From the NCBI RefSeq assembly GCF_005887615.1, contig NZ_VANS01000002.1:1-64000 (forward strand): a stretch of 64,000 nucleotides of DNA. The letters run 5' to 3'. A program made the translations under genes and the position numbers. Numbering within the stretch: position 1 is the first letter of the stretch; each line of letters starts with the position of its first letter. This DNA comes from Sulfitobacter sabulilitoris. GTDB lineage: Bacteria > Pseudomonadota > Alphaproteobacteria > Rhodobacterales > Rhodobacteraceae. Positions 44,814-54,674 of the stretch are shown one piece after another. Under the pieces are notes generated by a model. It was given only the letters and a program-made list of their open reading frames with translations. It was not told the DNA's origin and searched no databases.

Positions 44814-45380
44814 ATGACCATCCTCTCCAGACGCGGCTTTGTGCTGGGCACATTGGCCGCGCCCTTCGTTTCGACGACCGCATTTGCGCAAGACCGGCCC
44901 GAGGCCGACGCGGAAGGCGTGCGTCACAATATCTCAAGCTTCATCACTCAGGACTGGCGCGATCACTTCGATGATCTGGGCAAGGGTGCGATAGTGGCGG
45001 ATACGGTGTCGCGGGCGCTGCATTACTGGAATTCGGACGCAAGCGATTACCGCATCTATCCAACCTCCGTTCCGATGACGGACGAGCTGACCAAGCGCGG
45101 ATATACGGAAATCATCCGCAAGCGCGTCGGCCCGGACTGGACCCCAACGGCCAGCATGATGGAACGCAATCCCGAGCTGAAATACATGCCGCCGGGCCCT
45201 GGCAATCCGCTGGGCACGCACGCGATGTACCTGGGCTGGCCCGCCTACCTGATCCACGGCACACATGACACGCGCAAGATCGGGCGACGGTCGTCCGATG
45301 GCTGCATCGGCCTTTACAACGAGAAGATCGAAGAGTTGTTCGCGATCACGCCGGTGGGCACGCAGGTGCGGATCATCTGA
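44814..45380 (+). CDS. L,D-transpeptidase (YkuD domain)
   Basis: A 188-residue exported enzyme of the L,D-transpeptidase family, which makes 3-3 peptidoglycan crosslinks or attaches proteins to the wall. The N-terminal SRRGFVLGTLAAPFV then TAFAQ forms a signal peptide with twin arginines, so Tat export is possible. The catalytic motif HGTHDTRKIGRRSSDGCIGL contains His and Cys164 in SSDGCIGL. The enzyme domain is short and covers the whole mature protein. It follows chrR by 120 bp; whether it shares the RpoE regulon is unknown. The ATG follows AAGG. Confidence 0.92.
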   Translation: MTILSRRGFVLGTLAAPFVSTTAFAQDRPEADAEGVRHNISSFITQDWRDHFDDLGKGAIVADTVSRALHYWNSDASDYRIYPTSVPMTDELTKRGYTEIIRKRVGPDWTPTASMMERNPELKYMPPGPGNPLGTHAMYLGWPAYLIHGTHDTRKIGRRSSDGCIGLYNEKIEELFAITPVGTQVRII

Positions 45381-45400
45381 TCTTGCCGGCGGCGCGGCCG

Positions 45401-46639
45401 TCAGCCGGCAGGCTTTGACAGGGGCACGACCTGCGACGCGTCTTCGGGGCTGATCTCTTCGAAATCGAAATTGTCGAGCCGCGCGGCCCGTTTGCCCGCG
45501 CGCTCGGCGGCCGTGGTGATGCCGTCCAGATCGGCCCGCGCCTGCCCGAAATGGGTGTTGAGCTTGTCCACTCGACTGACCACGATCTCCACATCCCGGT
45601 GCAACAGCTTGAGGGTTTTGCGAATGGCGCCCGCCTGTTCGCGCATCCGTGCGTCTTTCAGGATCGCGCGCATGGTGTTCAGCGTGGCCATGCAGGTCGT
45701 TGGCGACACGATCCACACACGGGCGGCAAAGCCGTCGCGCACCAGTTCGGGGAAATTGGCGTGCAGTTCGGCATAGACCGCTTCTGACGGCAGGAACATC
45801 AGCGCGCCATCCGCCGTTTCGCCTTCCAGAATGTATTTCTCGCTGATCGCCTTGATATGCGCCTTGACCGCCGTGCGCATGGCGCGGGCGGCCTCGGTCG
45901 TGTCGTAGTCGGTCTTGGCCCGGCGCAGCGCCTCGTAGGCTTCCAGCGGGAATTTGCTGTCGATCACGATGGGCCCCGGCGGGTTCGGCAGGTGGATCAG
46001 GCAATCGGCGCGTTTGCCGTTGGACAGCGTCGCCTGCAGGGTAAAGCTGTCGCGCGGCAGCGCCTTGGACACGATGTCGTGCAACTGGATCTCGCCGAAG
46101 GCGCCGCGAGTCTGCTTGTTGCTGAGGATATCCTGAAGGCTCAGCACATCGCCCGACAGTTTGGTGATGTTGTCCTGTGCCCGGTCGATGGCCGCCAGCC
46201 GTTCCTGCAGTTGCGTCAGGCTGGTGGTGGTCTGCTTCGACGATCCGTGCAGGGTTTCCTTCATCCGTTCCTGCATGTCCGCCAGCGACCGGGCAGAGCG
46301 GGCGGCATTGTCGGCCAGCCTGTCCTGCATCTGCTGCTGAACGGCGGCAAGACGCGATTCGACCACCTGGATGACTTGCGCCTGTGCGTTGGCCTGCGTG
46401 TCCGACACCGTCCGCAACCCCCCGCGCAACTGTTCCTGCCCCATGCCCAATTGCTGCACGTTCTGGCCAAGGATGCCCATCTGCTGCGCCAGCGGCGCGG
46501 TCATCCGAGCGGTCTTGCCCGCGCGCAGCACAGCGATGACCAGCAGTACCAGGATCAACAGTATCACCCCGGCCCCGGCCAGAACCCCGATCACCAGCGG
46601 ATCGTCAAATGCGTAAACCTGCCCTGCGATCTCGATCAT
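45401..46639 (-). CDS. rmuC: RmuC, DNA recombination protein
   Basis: A 412-residue protein. Residues about 12-37 form a single membrane anchor ([20 protein letters not shown]), followed by a long coiled coil (about 45-170, alanine- and glutamine-rich). The C-terminal RmuC domain (about 180-390) has [22 protein letters not shown] and [11 protein letters not shown], which fit a PD-(D/E)xK nuclease-like core. RmuC limits inversion at short inverted repeats in E. coli. It overlaps mutL by 4 bp (ATGA), so translation is coupled with the mismatch repair gene. Confidence 0.93.
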   Translation of the reverse strand: MIEIAGQVYAFDDPLVIGVLAGAGVILLILVLLVIAVLRAGKTARMTAPLAQQMGILGQNVQQLGMGQEQLRGGLRTVSDTQANAQAQVIQVVESRLAAVQQQMQDRLADNAARSARSLADMQERMKETLHGSSKQTTTSLTQLQERLAAIDRAQDNITKLSGDVLSLQDILSNKQTRGAFGEIQLHDIVSKALPRDSFTLQATLSNGKRADCLIHLPNPPGPIVIDSKFPLEAYEALRRAKTDYDTTEAARAMRTAVKAHIKAISEKYILEGETADGALMFLPSEAVYAELHANFPELVRDGFAARVWIVSPTTCMATLNTMRAILKDARMREQAGAIRKTLKLLHRDVEIVVSRVDKLNTHFGQARADLDGITTAAERAGKRAARLDNFDFEEISPEDASQVVPLSKPAG

Positions 46640-48477
46640 GTGCGTCCGAACAGCCGTTCAATATCACTCAGTTTCAGCTCGACGTAGGTGGGGCGACCGT
46701 GGTTGCACTGGCCTGAATGCGGGGTCGCTTCCATCTCGCGCAGCAGCGCGTTCATTTCCTCGCCGCGCATCCAGCGGCCCGACCGGATCGACCCGTGGCA
46801 GGCCACCCGGCTCAGGATCGCCTCGATCCGCGCCTGCAAAGTCGTGCTGCTGTCCTGATCGGACAATTCATCGAGGATATCGAACACCATCGCGCGGGCA
46901 TCGACCGTGCCGAGGATCGCGGGCGTTTCGCGCACCGCGATGGCATTGCCGCCAAAGGCCTCGATCCCGAGGCCGAGCCGCGCCAGATCCTCTGCCAGAT
47001 CCAGCAGGCGGGCGCAGTCGCCCGAGGACAGTTCGACGATTTCGGGGATCAGCAGCGCCTGCGCCGCAACCCCGTTTTCGGCCATCTGGCGCTTGAGCTT
47101 TTCGTAAACCAGCCGCTCATGCGCCGCGTGCTGATCGACGATGACCATGCCCGTCGCGGTCTGGGCGATGATGTAATTTTCGTGCACCTGCCCGCGCGCG
47201 GTGCCCAGCGGATAGTCGCGGGTCTGCTGTGGTGCTTCATCCGACGCCGGCGCCGGTGTCTCGACCCGGCCCCACATGCCGGCGGTTTCGGCAAAGCCGG
47301 GCGTCTGCGCGTCATAGGCCGCCTGGCGCGCCCCCGCGCTGGGGCGATCCATCTGGTAGATCCGCGCCCCGGGGGATTCCGGTGTCATCGCGCCCAGCGT
47401 CGCATCGGCCACCGTGGTCGACGCGCGGTGCCCCGCATTCGCCAGTGCATGCCGCAGGCCCGACACGATCAACCCGCGCGCCAGCCCCGGATCGCGAAAG
47501 CGCACCTCGGATTTCGCCGGATGCACGTTCACGTCCACCAACCTGGGGTCGCAATCGACGAACAGCGCCGCAGCCGGGTGCCGGTCGCGGCTCAGGAAAT
47601 CGAAATAGGCCCCGCGCAGCGCGCCCGTCAGCAGCTTGTCGCGCACCGGGCGGCCATTGACGAACAGGTACTGCGCCACCGCCGACCCGCGCGAATAGGT
47701 GGGCAAGGCAGCGTAGCCCGTCAGGTGCAGTCCCTCGCGCTCGGCGTCGATGGCCAGTGAATTGTCGGCAAATTCGCGCCCCAGCACGGTCGCAAGCCGC
47801 CCGTGCAGCGCGTCGAACAAATCGCCGGTCTGCGCGGGTGCACGAAAGACCTCGCGCCCGTCGCCCCCGCCCGAGGTGTCGCGCAGCACGAAGCTCACAA
47901 AGGGTTCGGCCATCGCCAACCGCTTGACCACGTCGCCGATGGCCTGCGCCTCGGCCCGGTCGGTGCGCAGAAATTTCAGCCGCGCAGGCGTGGCATAGAA
48001 CAGATCGCGTAGCGTGACGGTCGTGCCCGCGTTGAGCGCGGCCGGTTTCACACCGCCCGCCTGCCCGCCCGCGACGGTAATTTCGGCGGCCTGCGCGCCG
48101 GGCACGCGGCTGGTGATGGTCAGCCGGCCCACCGCGCCAAGCGACGGCAGCGCCTCGCCGCGAAAGCCAAAGGTATGAATATCCAGCAGGTCCGATCCGT
48201 CGATCTTTGACGTCGCATGGCGCGACAGGGCAAGCGGAAGATCCGCGGCGGCGATCCCGCAGCCGTCGTCCGTGACCCGGATCAGCGTCTTGCCGCCGTC
48301 GGCATAGTCCACCGTGATCCGACGCGCGCCGGCATCGATGGCGTTCTCGACCAGTTCCTTGACCGCGGAGGCGGGCCGTTCCACCACCTCGCCCGCCGCG
48401 ATGCGATTGATTGCGCCATCGTCCAACTGACGTATGACGGGACGGTTTTCGCTGATATTGGGGTTCGGATGCGCCAT
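46636..48477 (-). CDS. mutL: MutL, DNA mismatch repair endonuclease
   Basis: A 613-residue mismatch repair protein. The N-terminal GHKL ATPase domain has [11 protein letters not shown] (around 42-52), DDGCGI and [14 protein letters not shown]. The C-terminal dimer domain (about 430-613) contains [12 protein letters not shown], an exact match to DQHA-x2-E-x4-E, the nicking motif of MutL in bacteria without Mut[11 protein letters not shown] and [12 protein letters not shown] are the other metal-site motifs. It therefore likely makes the strand nick itself. The ATG at 48477 has only a weak ribosome site. rmuC follows with a 4-bp overlap. Confidence 0.97.
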   Translation of the reverse strand: MAHPNPNISENRPVIRQLDDGAINRIAAGEVVERPASAVKELVENAIDAGARRITVDYADGGKTLIRVTDDGCGIAAADLPLALSRHATSKIDGSDLLDIHTFGFRGEALPSLGAVGRLTITSRVPGAQAAEITVAGGQAGGVKPAALNAGTTVTLRDLFYATPARLKFLRTDRAEAQAIGDVVKRLAMAEPFVSFVLRDTSGGGDGREVFRAPAQTGDLFDALHGRLATVLGREFADNSLAIDAEREGLHLTGYAALPTYSRGSAVAQYLFVNGRPVRDKLLTGALRGAYFDFLSRDRHPAAALFVDCDPRLVDVNVHPAKSEVRFRDPGLARGLIVSGLRHALANAGHRASTTVADATLGAMTPESPGARIYQMDRPSAGARQAAYDAQTPGFAETAGMWGRVETPAPASDEAPQQTRDYPLGTARGQVHENYIIAQTATGMVIVDQHAAHERLVYEKLKRQMAENGVAAQALLIPEIVELSSGDCARLLDLAEDLARLGLGIEAFGGNAIAVRETPAILGTVDARAMVFDILDELSDQDSSTTLQARIEAILSRVACHGSIRSGRWMRGEEMNALLREMEATPHSGQCNHGRPTYVELKLSDIERLFGRT

Positions 48478-48540
48478 ACCGCTATACCTAGCATGGCGGG
48501 CGGCGATTCTAAAACCGGAATCGGACGCTGCCCACGCCGT

Positions 48541-49764
48541 TCAGGAGCCCGTCGCGGCGGTGTACCACGCGATGATCGCGGCCCGTTCCTCGGCTTCGAT
48601 ATAGGACAGGTTGGCGGGCGGCATGGCGTGGCTGATCCCCGCCTGTAGATAGATCGCGCGGGCATTTCGGACGATCTGCTGCTCGGTCTCGAGCATGACG
48701 CCCTTGGGTGGCCAGAGAAGCCCCTGCCAGACAGGGTCCGCCGCGTGGCACATCGAACAGCGCGTCAGCATGATGTCGTGCACCTGGTCGAACCCGGCCG
48801 CCCGGGCAAAGATCGCGCCGCCGCCCTGCGCCGCCGCATCGTCATCGGCACGAAACATCGGCGCGGTCGAAAGCCACATGATCGCGATGAAGATCAGCAC
48901 CGTCGCCGCCCATGTCCAGGTCGGTCGCCCGCTACGCGCATGCAGCGAATTGAACCAGTGCCGGATCGTCACCCCCATCAGGAACACCAGGCTGGCGATG
49001 ATCCAGGTGTATTGAGTACCGAAGGCGAGCGGATAATGATTGCTGAGCATCAGGAAGATGACCGGCAGGGTGAGGTAGTTGTTGTGCGTGCTGCGCTGCT
49101 TGGCGATCTTGCCGTATTTCGCATCCGGCGTGCGGCCCGCGATCAGATCGGCCACGACGATCTTCTGGTTGGGAATGATGATGGCAAAGACATTGGCCGA
49201 CATGATCGTCGCGGTAAACGCCCCGAGGTGCAGCATCGCCGCACGCCCGGTGAAGACGGAGGTATAGAAATACGCCATGCCCACAAGGATCACGTAAAGC
49301 CCAAGCATCAACCGCGTGTTGTCGTTGCCGAACCGCGATTTGCAGATCTGGTCATAGACGAGCCACCCAAGCCCCAGCGAGGCCACCGAGATCGCAATGG
49401 CCTGCCACGCCGACAGGTCGGCTACGGCGGGGTCGATCAGATAGAATTCGGCCCCCAGGTAATAGACCAGCGCCAACAGCGCAAAGCCCGACAGCCATGT
49501 GGCGTAGCTTTCCCATTTGAACCAGACCAGGTTGCCGGGCATCTGGTCCGGGGCGATCAGGTATTTCTGGATATGGTAGAAGCCGCCGCCGTGAACCTGC
49601 CATTCCTCGCCTTCGGCGCCGGAAGCGAGGTTGCGGTCGCGGTGCAGGCCCAGATCCAGCGCGATGAAATAGAATGACGACCCGATCCATGCGATCGCGG
49701 TGATGACATGCAGCCAGCGCACGGCGAATTCGATCCAGGCGCCCGTTGCGGCAAGGTCGTACAT
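48541..49764 (-). CDS. puuD: PuuD, membrane urate oxidase (urate hydroxylase) with cytochrome c domain
   Basis: A 407-residue membrane protein that oxidises urate to 5-hydroxyisourate. The N-terminal region has about eight to nine membrane helices (for example WLHVITAIAWIGSSFYFIAL at 18-37). The C-terminal part, after about 310, has a c-type haem motif, CSMCH, in MLTRCSMCHAADP and MPPANLSYIEAEER. The cytochrome domain passes electrons to respiration instead of oxygen. The start at 49764 follows AAAGGACC. It is downstream of the urate/xanthine permease in the purine cluster. Confidence 0.93.
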   Translation of the reverse strand: MYDLAATGAWIEFAVRWLHVITAIAWIGSSFYFIALDLGLHRDRNLASGAEGEEWQVHGGGFYHIQKYLIAPDQMPGNLVWFKWESYATWLSGFALLALVYYLGAEFYLIDPAVADLSAWQAIAISVASLGLGWLVYDQICKSRFGNDNTRLMLGLYVILVGMAYFYTSVFTGRAAMLHLGAFTATIMSANVFAIIIPNQKIVVADLIAGRTPDAKYGKIAKQRSTHNNYLTLPVIFLMLSNHYPLAFGTQYTWIIASLVFLMGVTIRHWFNSLHARSGRPTWTWAATVLIFIAIMWLSTAPMFRADDDAAAQGGGAIFARAAGFDQVHDIMLTRCSMCHAADPVWQGLLWPPKGVMLETEQQIVRNARAIYLQAGISHAMPPANLSYIEAEERAAIIAWYTAATGS

Positions 49765-49845
49765 GGTCAGGGTCCTTTGTCGGTCTGGGCGCAGGTCGTC
49801 GCCCGGTGTTCAATACCAGACATCGCGCGCGCGGCAATCGCCGGA

Positions 49846-49878
49846 GCCTCCGGCGGGGATATTTTTGAACAAGAGAAG
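49846..49878 (+). repeat. Dispersed GC-rich element, copy A
   Basis: GCCTCCGGCGGGGATATTT then TTGAACAAGAGAAG. It lies between the NCS2 permease stop and the puuD start. Copies B and C (36078-36112, 24263-24297) share the core and tail on the other strand. Confidence 0.7.
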
Positions 49879-49898
49879 CGCAGGCGGCGATCCCTTGG

Positions 49899-51323
49899 TC
49901 AGCGCGGCAAGCTGCCCTTGCCCTGGCCCGACAGCCCGCCGGAGACCTCCTCCGTCGCCTCGCCGGTCAGGTCGTGGGGCAATGCGAGGTTCAGCACGAT
50001 GGCGATCAGCGCGGCGGGCAGCAGGCCGCTGGTCATCAGGATGCGCGCGGTGTCGGGCAGGTGCTGCACGGCGCCCGGTTCGAGTTGCAGGCCAAGGCCC
50101 ACAGAGAGCGAAATCGCGAAGATCACCATGTTGCGGCGGTTCCAGTCGACGTCCGACAGCATCGAAATGCCGGCGGCGACGACCATGCCGAACATCACGA
50201 TGACGCCACCGCCCAACACTTCGATCGGGACGGTGCGGATCACGCCGCCGACCTTGGGCACCAGACCGCAGAGGATCAGGAACAGCGCGCCGCAGGTGAC
50301 GACGTGGCGGCTCATCACTCCGGTCATCGCGATCAGGCCGACGTTCTGGCTGAACGACGTGTTGGGCAAGCCGCCAAAGACCCCGGCGACGGCGGTGCCG
50401 ATACCGTCGGCGTAGGTGGCGCCGGTAATCTCGGTATCCGTCGCTTCGCGGCCCGCGCCCCCCTTGGTGATGCCCGATACGTCGCCCACCGTTTCGATGG
50501 CCGAAATGAAGGCCATGAGGCAAAAGCCGATCACGGCTGCGGCGGAAAATTCGAAACCGTACCGGAAGGGCTGCGGCAGGGCGAAGGCGGCGGAGCGCGA
50601 CCACGAGCCGGTGATCGCCTCGACCGTCAGCATGCCGACGCCCAGCGCATAGAGATACCCCACCAGCAGACCGATCAGCACAGCGGAGACCGACAGCATA
50701 CCGCGGGTGAAGAACTTGAGCCCGAGCGTGACCACGATCACCACCAGCGCGGCCGACCAGTTGAGCAGGCTGCCGTAGTCCGGCGTGCCGATCGCGGGAA
50801 CGCCACCCGCCGCGTATTGGATGCCCACCTTGACCAGCGCCAGGCCGATCATCGTCACGACCAGACCGGTGACCAACGGCGGCAGGGCAAAGCGGATGCG
50901 CCCGATGAAAAGCCCCAGACAGGCGTGGAACAGCCCGCCGATCACCACACCGCCGAACAGCGCCGCCAGCGCATCGACGCCCTTGCCGGCCACCAGCGGG
51001 ATCATGATCGGAAGGAAGGCGAAGGATGTGCCCTGCACGATCGGCAGACCCGCGCCCACCGGGCCAAGGGTGATCGTCTGCAGCAGCGTGGCGACGCCCG
51101 CGAACAGCATCGACATCTGGATGAGATAGAGCAGTTCGGGAAAATCTGGCGAATTGGACCCGAACCCGAAGCCCGCCGCCCCGGCCACGATGATCGCGGG
51201 CGTCACGTTCGAGACGAACATCGCCATGACGTGCTGGATACCCAGTGGAATGGCGCGGCTGAGCGGTGGGGTGTAGTCGGGATCGCGAAGCTGCTCTGGA
51301 GTACCGATGGACGATGCGGTCAT
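49899..51323 (-). CDS. NCS2-family nucleobase permease, probable urate/xanthine transporter
   Basis: A 474-residue membrane transporter of the nucleobase-ascorbate (NCS2) family with about fourteen hydrophobic segments. The conserved QNVGLIAMTGVMSRHV near 325-340 and the GLxPKVGGVIRTVPxxVLGG segment after it are typical of xanthine/uric acid permeases. The early motif LQTITLGPVGAGLPIVQGTSF near 82-102 also fits. The neighbours (puuD and the allantoin genes) suggest urate or xanthine as substrate. The start at 51323 follows CAAGGATACC. Confidence 0.92.
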   Translation of the reverse strand: MTASSIGTPEQLRDPDYTPPLSRAIPLGIQHVMAMFVSNVTPAIIVAGAAGFGFGSNSPDFPELLYLIQMSMLFAGVATLLQTITLGPVGAGLPIVQGTSFAFLPIMIPLVAGKGVDALAALFGGVVIGGLFHACLGLFIGRIRFALPPLVTGLVVTMIGLALVKVGIQYAAGGVPAIGTPDYGSLLNWSAALVVIVVTLGLKFFTRGMLSVSAVLIGLLVGYLYALGVGMLTVEAITGSWSRSAAFALPQPFRYGFEFSAAAVIGFCLMAFISAIETVGDVSGITKGGAGREATDTEITGATYADGIGTAVAGVFGGLPNTSFSQNVGLIAMTGVMSRHVVTCGALFLILCGLVPKVGGVIRTVPIEVLGGGVIVMFGMVVAAGISMLSDVDWNRRNMVIFAISLSVGLGLQLEPGAVQHLPDTARILMTSGLLPAALIAIVLNLALPHDLTGEATEEVSGGLSGQGKGSLPR

Positions 51324-51387
51324 GCTGGTATCCTTGTTGAGGGTCCCGATGTGCCGGAGCGGATCGGAGCGGGTCGGTTATCCGAAA

Positions 51388-51876
51388 CTATGCGGCCACA
51401 ATATATGGTGGATCAAGGAAAAATTCTTCGAGGTTTGGTGTGTCCCCGATCCGGTCCACCACGGCAAAGAGCCCCGGCGCGAAGAGTGGCGTCAGCACGC
51501 CATGCCAGGTGCCGCGGTGCAGGTTGATGCCCTGGTGCGGTGCGGTGAGAAACGCCAGCGGCGCGCCGGGCCGCCCGCCGTCGTCCGGCGCGACGATAAC
51601 CAGAAACGGATGTTCGGTCATCGGGATAAAGGCCTGAGAGCCTTGGGGATGCCGTTCCAGCAGGTCGAGGGCATAGGGCAGACTGCGCGGCGTTGCGTTG
51701 AAAAGGCTTATGCCCGCGCGTCCATCCGGGCCGAAGTCGAGCGTTGCGCGGTCGTGGTAGCGGCCACACAGCCCGGCGTTGATGATCTTGTCCGGTTCGC
51801 CAGCACAGTCGAGAACGTCACCGAAGGGGGCGAACCGCCGTGCCGTCAGGGGCCGGGTCGTGATCCGCCGGGTCAT
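51388..51876 (-). CDS. allA: AllA, ureidoglycolate lyase
   Basis: A 162-residue enzyme that splits ureidoglycolate into glyoxylate and urea. TRRITTRPLTARRFAPFGDVL at the start (split), ERHPQGSQAFIPM near 74-86 and LHRGTWHGVLTPLF near 118-131 are family features; His residues in GTWHG and ERHPQGSQ fit the active site. The start at 51876 overlaps the ureidoglycine aminohydrolase stop by 4 bp. It is the last enzyme of the leftward trio. Confidence 0.92.
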   Translation of the reverse strand: MTRRITTRPLTARRFAPFGDVLDCAGEPDKIINAGLCGRYHDRATLDFGPDGRAGISLFNATPRSLPYALDLLERHPQGSQAFIPMTEHPFLVIVAPDDGGRPGAPLAFLTAPHQGINLHRGTWHGVLTPLFAPGLFAVVDRIGDTPNLEEFFLDPPYIVAA

Positions 51877-52682
51877 AGCACCGGGTGACGGTTCACGTCC
51901 TTGTAGAGCAGATAGCGAAACGGTTCGGTCCCCGTGGCGATGCACGCCTGCGGACAAAAGGCGCGCAGCCACATGAAATCGCCGGGGCCGACGGGCACCC
52001 AATCGGTGTTCAGCAGATAGTCGGCGGTGCCTTGCAGGACGTAAAGCCCATGTTCCATCACATGGGTTTCCGCAAAGGGGATGCGCCCGCCCGGCTGAAA
52101 GGTGACGATGTTGACGTGCATGTCGTGGCGCAGGTCGGCGGGATCGACAAAGCGGGTCGTCGACCAGACACCATTGCAATCGGGCATGGGCGTTGGCGCC
52201 ACCGCGTGATCCGAGGTGACGAAGGCATCGGGCGCATCGATCCCCGGCGCGGGCGCGTACCGCTTGCGCACCAGGTGCAACTGGCACGCCGCATCGCCCG
52301 AATTGCGCAGGGTCCAGTCCGCGCCGGGCGGGATATAGGCGTAACCGCCGGGCGTCATGTCGTGGCCCTGTCCCTTGATGGTCAGCCGCAGCGCGCCGGA
52401 CGCGACAAGGATCACGGTCTGGGCCATGGAATCGGGTTCGGGCGCATCCGATCCGCCGCCGGGGGCGATTTCGACGGCATATTGCGCGAATGTCTCGGCA
52501 AATCCGGACAGCGGACGGGCGAGAATCCAGGCGCGCGTCCCCGTCCAGCCGGGCAGGAAGCTGGTGACGATATCGCGCTGTGTCACGGCGGGCAGCACGG
52601 CATAGGCCGGGGTGAACACCGCGGTGCCTTCGGGGCGCACGCTCTGGTCGGGCAGACCACCGGGTGGGAAGGCATAGGTCAT
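51873..52682 (-). CDS. allE: (S)-Ureidoglycine aminohydrolase (AllE/YlbA type bicupin)
   Basis: A 269-residue bicupin enzyme that hydrolyses ureidoglycine to ureidoglycolate and ammonia. The N-terminal cupin includes IKGQGHDMTPGGYAYIPPG near 104-122. The C-terminal cupin has the manganese ligand pattern ETHVMEHGLYVLQG near 206-219 (Glu, His, His, Gln). It overlaps allA and the allantoinase-fusion gene by 4 bp each, showing coupling. The reaction fits between allantoate amidohydrolase and AllA. Confidence 0.92.
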   Translation of the reverse strand: MTYAFPPGGLPDQSVRPEGTAVFTPAYAVLPAVTQRDIVTSFLPGWTGTRAWILARPLSGFAETFAQYAVEIAPGGGSDAPEPDSMAQTVILVASGALRLTIKGQGHDMTPGGYAYIPPGADWTLRNSGDAACQLHLVRKRYAPAPGIDAPDAFVTSDHAVAPTPMPDCNGVWSTTRFVDPADLRHDMHVNIVTFQPGGRIPFAETHVMEHGLYVLQGTADYLLNTDWVPVGPGDFMWLRAFCPQACIATGTEPFRYLLYKDVNRHPVL

Positions 52683-54091
52683 AGCAGGGTCTCCAGCCGC
52701 AGGCGGGCGATGCGTTCGACCTGCGCGCAGGCCGTGGTGAATTCGGTTTCGGTGTCATTGGCGATCCGGGTGCGAAACGCGCGCTGTATCCCTGCCTTGT
52801 CGTGATCCTTGACCGCGATGATGAAGGGAAAGCCATGCTTCTCCACATAGGCCGCGTTCATCTGCTGGAACTCGTCGCGCTCAGCATCGGTCAGCGCGTC
52901 AAGGCCGGCGCTGGCCTGTTCGGCGGTGCTGTCGGCGGTCAGGCGCTTGGCGGCGGCCAGTTTGCCCGCCAGATCGGGGTGCGCGGCCAGGACGCCCAGC
53001 CGCTCTTCGGGTCCGGCGCTGCGGAACATGCGCGCAAGGGCGTTGTGCACCCCCGCGGCGCTGTCATGCGCCGGGCCTAGCTCAAGATCGAAGGCGCGTT
53101 CGGCGATCCAGGCGGAATGCTCGAAGATGCCGCCGAAGGTCGCGACGAATTCGGCGCGGTCCATCTGCGAGGGGCGCAGGCGCGGTCGCCGGGGATGCGT
53201 GGCGCGCCAATGGTCGGCGATGTCGATGCGCCGCGGACACCAGACGCCCTCGAACCCCTGGATATAGTCGACAAAACGGCGCAGCGCCTGCACCCGTCCG
53301 GGCCGCCCGATCAGGCGGCAGTGCAGACCGACCGACATCATCTTGGTGCTGCCTGCACCGCCTTCGGCATACAGCGCATCGAATGTATCGCGCAGGTAGG
53401 CAAAGAACTGATCGCCCGAATTGAACCCCTGTGGCGTGGCAAAGCGCATGTCGTTGCAATCGAGCGTGTAGGGAATGATGAGTTGATCGCGCCCGCCGAT
53501 CTGCGCCCAGTAGGGCAAATCGTCGTCGTATGTGTCCGATATGTAGTCGAAGTGCCCGGTGGCGGCCGCCAGCGCCACGGTATTGACCGAACAGCGCCCG
53601 GTGTACCACCCGCGCGGAGGGATCCCGGTGACTTCGGTGTGAAGGCGGACCGCTTCGGCGATGTCGGCAGCCTCGGCCTGCGGCTCATGATCCTTGTAGT
53701 CGATCCACTTCAGCCCGTGGCTGGCGATTTCCCAACCGGCGGCCTGCATCGCCTCGACTTGCAGGGGGCTGCGGGCCAGCGCCGTGGCGACGCCGTAGAT
53801 CGTCAGCGGGATGCCCGCGCCGGTGAACAGCCGGTGCAGCCGCCAAAAGCCCGCGCGCGCGCCGTAGTCATAGATCGATTCCATGTTCCAGTGCCGCTGC
53901 CCCGGCCAGGGCTGCGCGCCGACGATTTCCGACAGGAATGCCTCTGACGCGGCATCGCCGTGCAGCAGGCAGTTTTCGCCGCCCTCTTCGTAGTTCAGCA
54001 CGAATTGCACCGCGATCCGCGCGCCGCCCGGCCAGGCCGCATCGGGGGGCGTGGGGCCGTAGCCGGTGAAATCGCGGGGATAGCGCTGCAT
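52679..54091 (-). CDS. puuE: Fused allantoinase (PuuE) and OHCU decarboxylase
   Basis: A 470-residue bifunctional enzyme of urate breakdown. Residues about 1-300 are a polysaccharide-deacetylase-fold allantoinase ([21 protein letters not shown] opening, then [14 protein letters not shown] and [12 protein letters not shown]), which opens allantoin to allantoate without the usual metal cluster. Residues about 310-470 are the OHCU decarboxylase ([35 protein letters not shown]), which makes S-allantoin. The fused form is known in alphaproteobacteria. The start at 54091 follows AAGGATCC; a longer frame overlaps the divergent uraH gene and is rejected. Confidence 0.94.
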   Translation of the reverse strand: MQRYPRDFTGYGPTPPDAAWPGGARIAVQFVLNYEEGGENCLLHGDAASEAFLSEIVGAQPWPGQRHWNMESIYDYGARAGFWRLHRLFTGAGIPLTIYGVATALARSPLQVEAMQAAGWEIASHGLKWIDYKDHEPQAEAADIAEAVRLHTEVTGIPPRGWYTGRCSVNTVALAAATGHFDYISDTYDDDLPYWAQIGGRDQLIIPYTLDCNDMRFATPQGFNSGDQFFAYLRDTFDALYAEGGAGSTKMMSVGLHCRLIGRPGRVQALRRFVDYIQGFEGVWCPRRIDIADHWRATHPRRPRLRPSQMDRAEFVATFGGIFEHSAWIAERAFDLELGPAHDSAAGVHNALARMFRSAGPEERLGVLAAHPDLAGKLAAAKRLTADSTAEQASAGLDALTDAERDEFQQMNAAYVEKHGFPFIIAVKDHDKAGIQRAFRTRIANDTETEFTTACAQVERIARLRLETLL

Positions 54092-54205
54092 GGGGTCCGG
54101 ATCCTTGGTGTCGCGCCCTGCTTTGGGCTTTTGTCCTGTTTCGCCCTTTGCAACCGGCAACGCAACATGCACATGCTGCCCCACGGCCAATTGCAGGAGA
54201 CACAG

Positions 54206-54565
54206 ATGCCTAATGGATACCTGACCACCCATGTTCTTGATACCGCGCGGGGGGTTCCAGCGGGCGGGCTGACCGTGACGCTGTACCGGATTGCCGGAAA
54301 CGAGCCGCAACGCCTGAGCCAGATGGTGACGAATGCGGACGGGCGCACCAACAGCCCGATCCTGCCGCAGTCGGATTTCGTGCCCGGCACCTATGAGCTG
54401 GTGTTCGAGGCGGGCGCCTATCTGGAGGCGACGAACACACCGCCGGAAGACCCGCGATTCCTGGACATCATCCCGATCCGCTTTGGCATTTCGGACCCGG
54501 ACAGCCACTACCACGTGCCGCTGCTTCTGTCGCCTTTCGGGTATTCGACCTACCGGGGCAGCTAA
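54206..54565 (+). CDS. uraH: HIU hydrolase (5-hydroxyisourate hydrolase)
   Basis: A 119-residue transthyretin-like enzyme that hydrolyses the PuuD product 5-hydroxyisourate to OHCU. It has [16 protein letters not shown] near the start, with the active-site His in [30 protein letters not shown] (split), and the terminal YRGS tetrapeptide diagnostic for the enzyme. The start at 54206 follows GCAGGAGAC. It diverges from the fused allantoinase gene and precedes deoC. Confidence 0.95.
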   Translation: MPNGYLTTHVLDTARGVPAGGLTVTLYRIAGNEPQRLSQMVTNADGRTNSPILPQSDFVPGTYELVFEAGAYLEATNTPPEDPRFLDIIPIRFGISDPDSHYHVPLLLSPFGYSTYRGS

Positions 54566-54674
54566 GCGGCCGGTCTTTGCCGGGTCTGCGCGGGTGACGC
54601 CACGGCCCAGTCGCTTGCCAAGCCGGTATGCGCATGCGAATTTGCCCGCCTGAACCGCAAGGGACACCGACACG

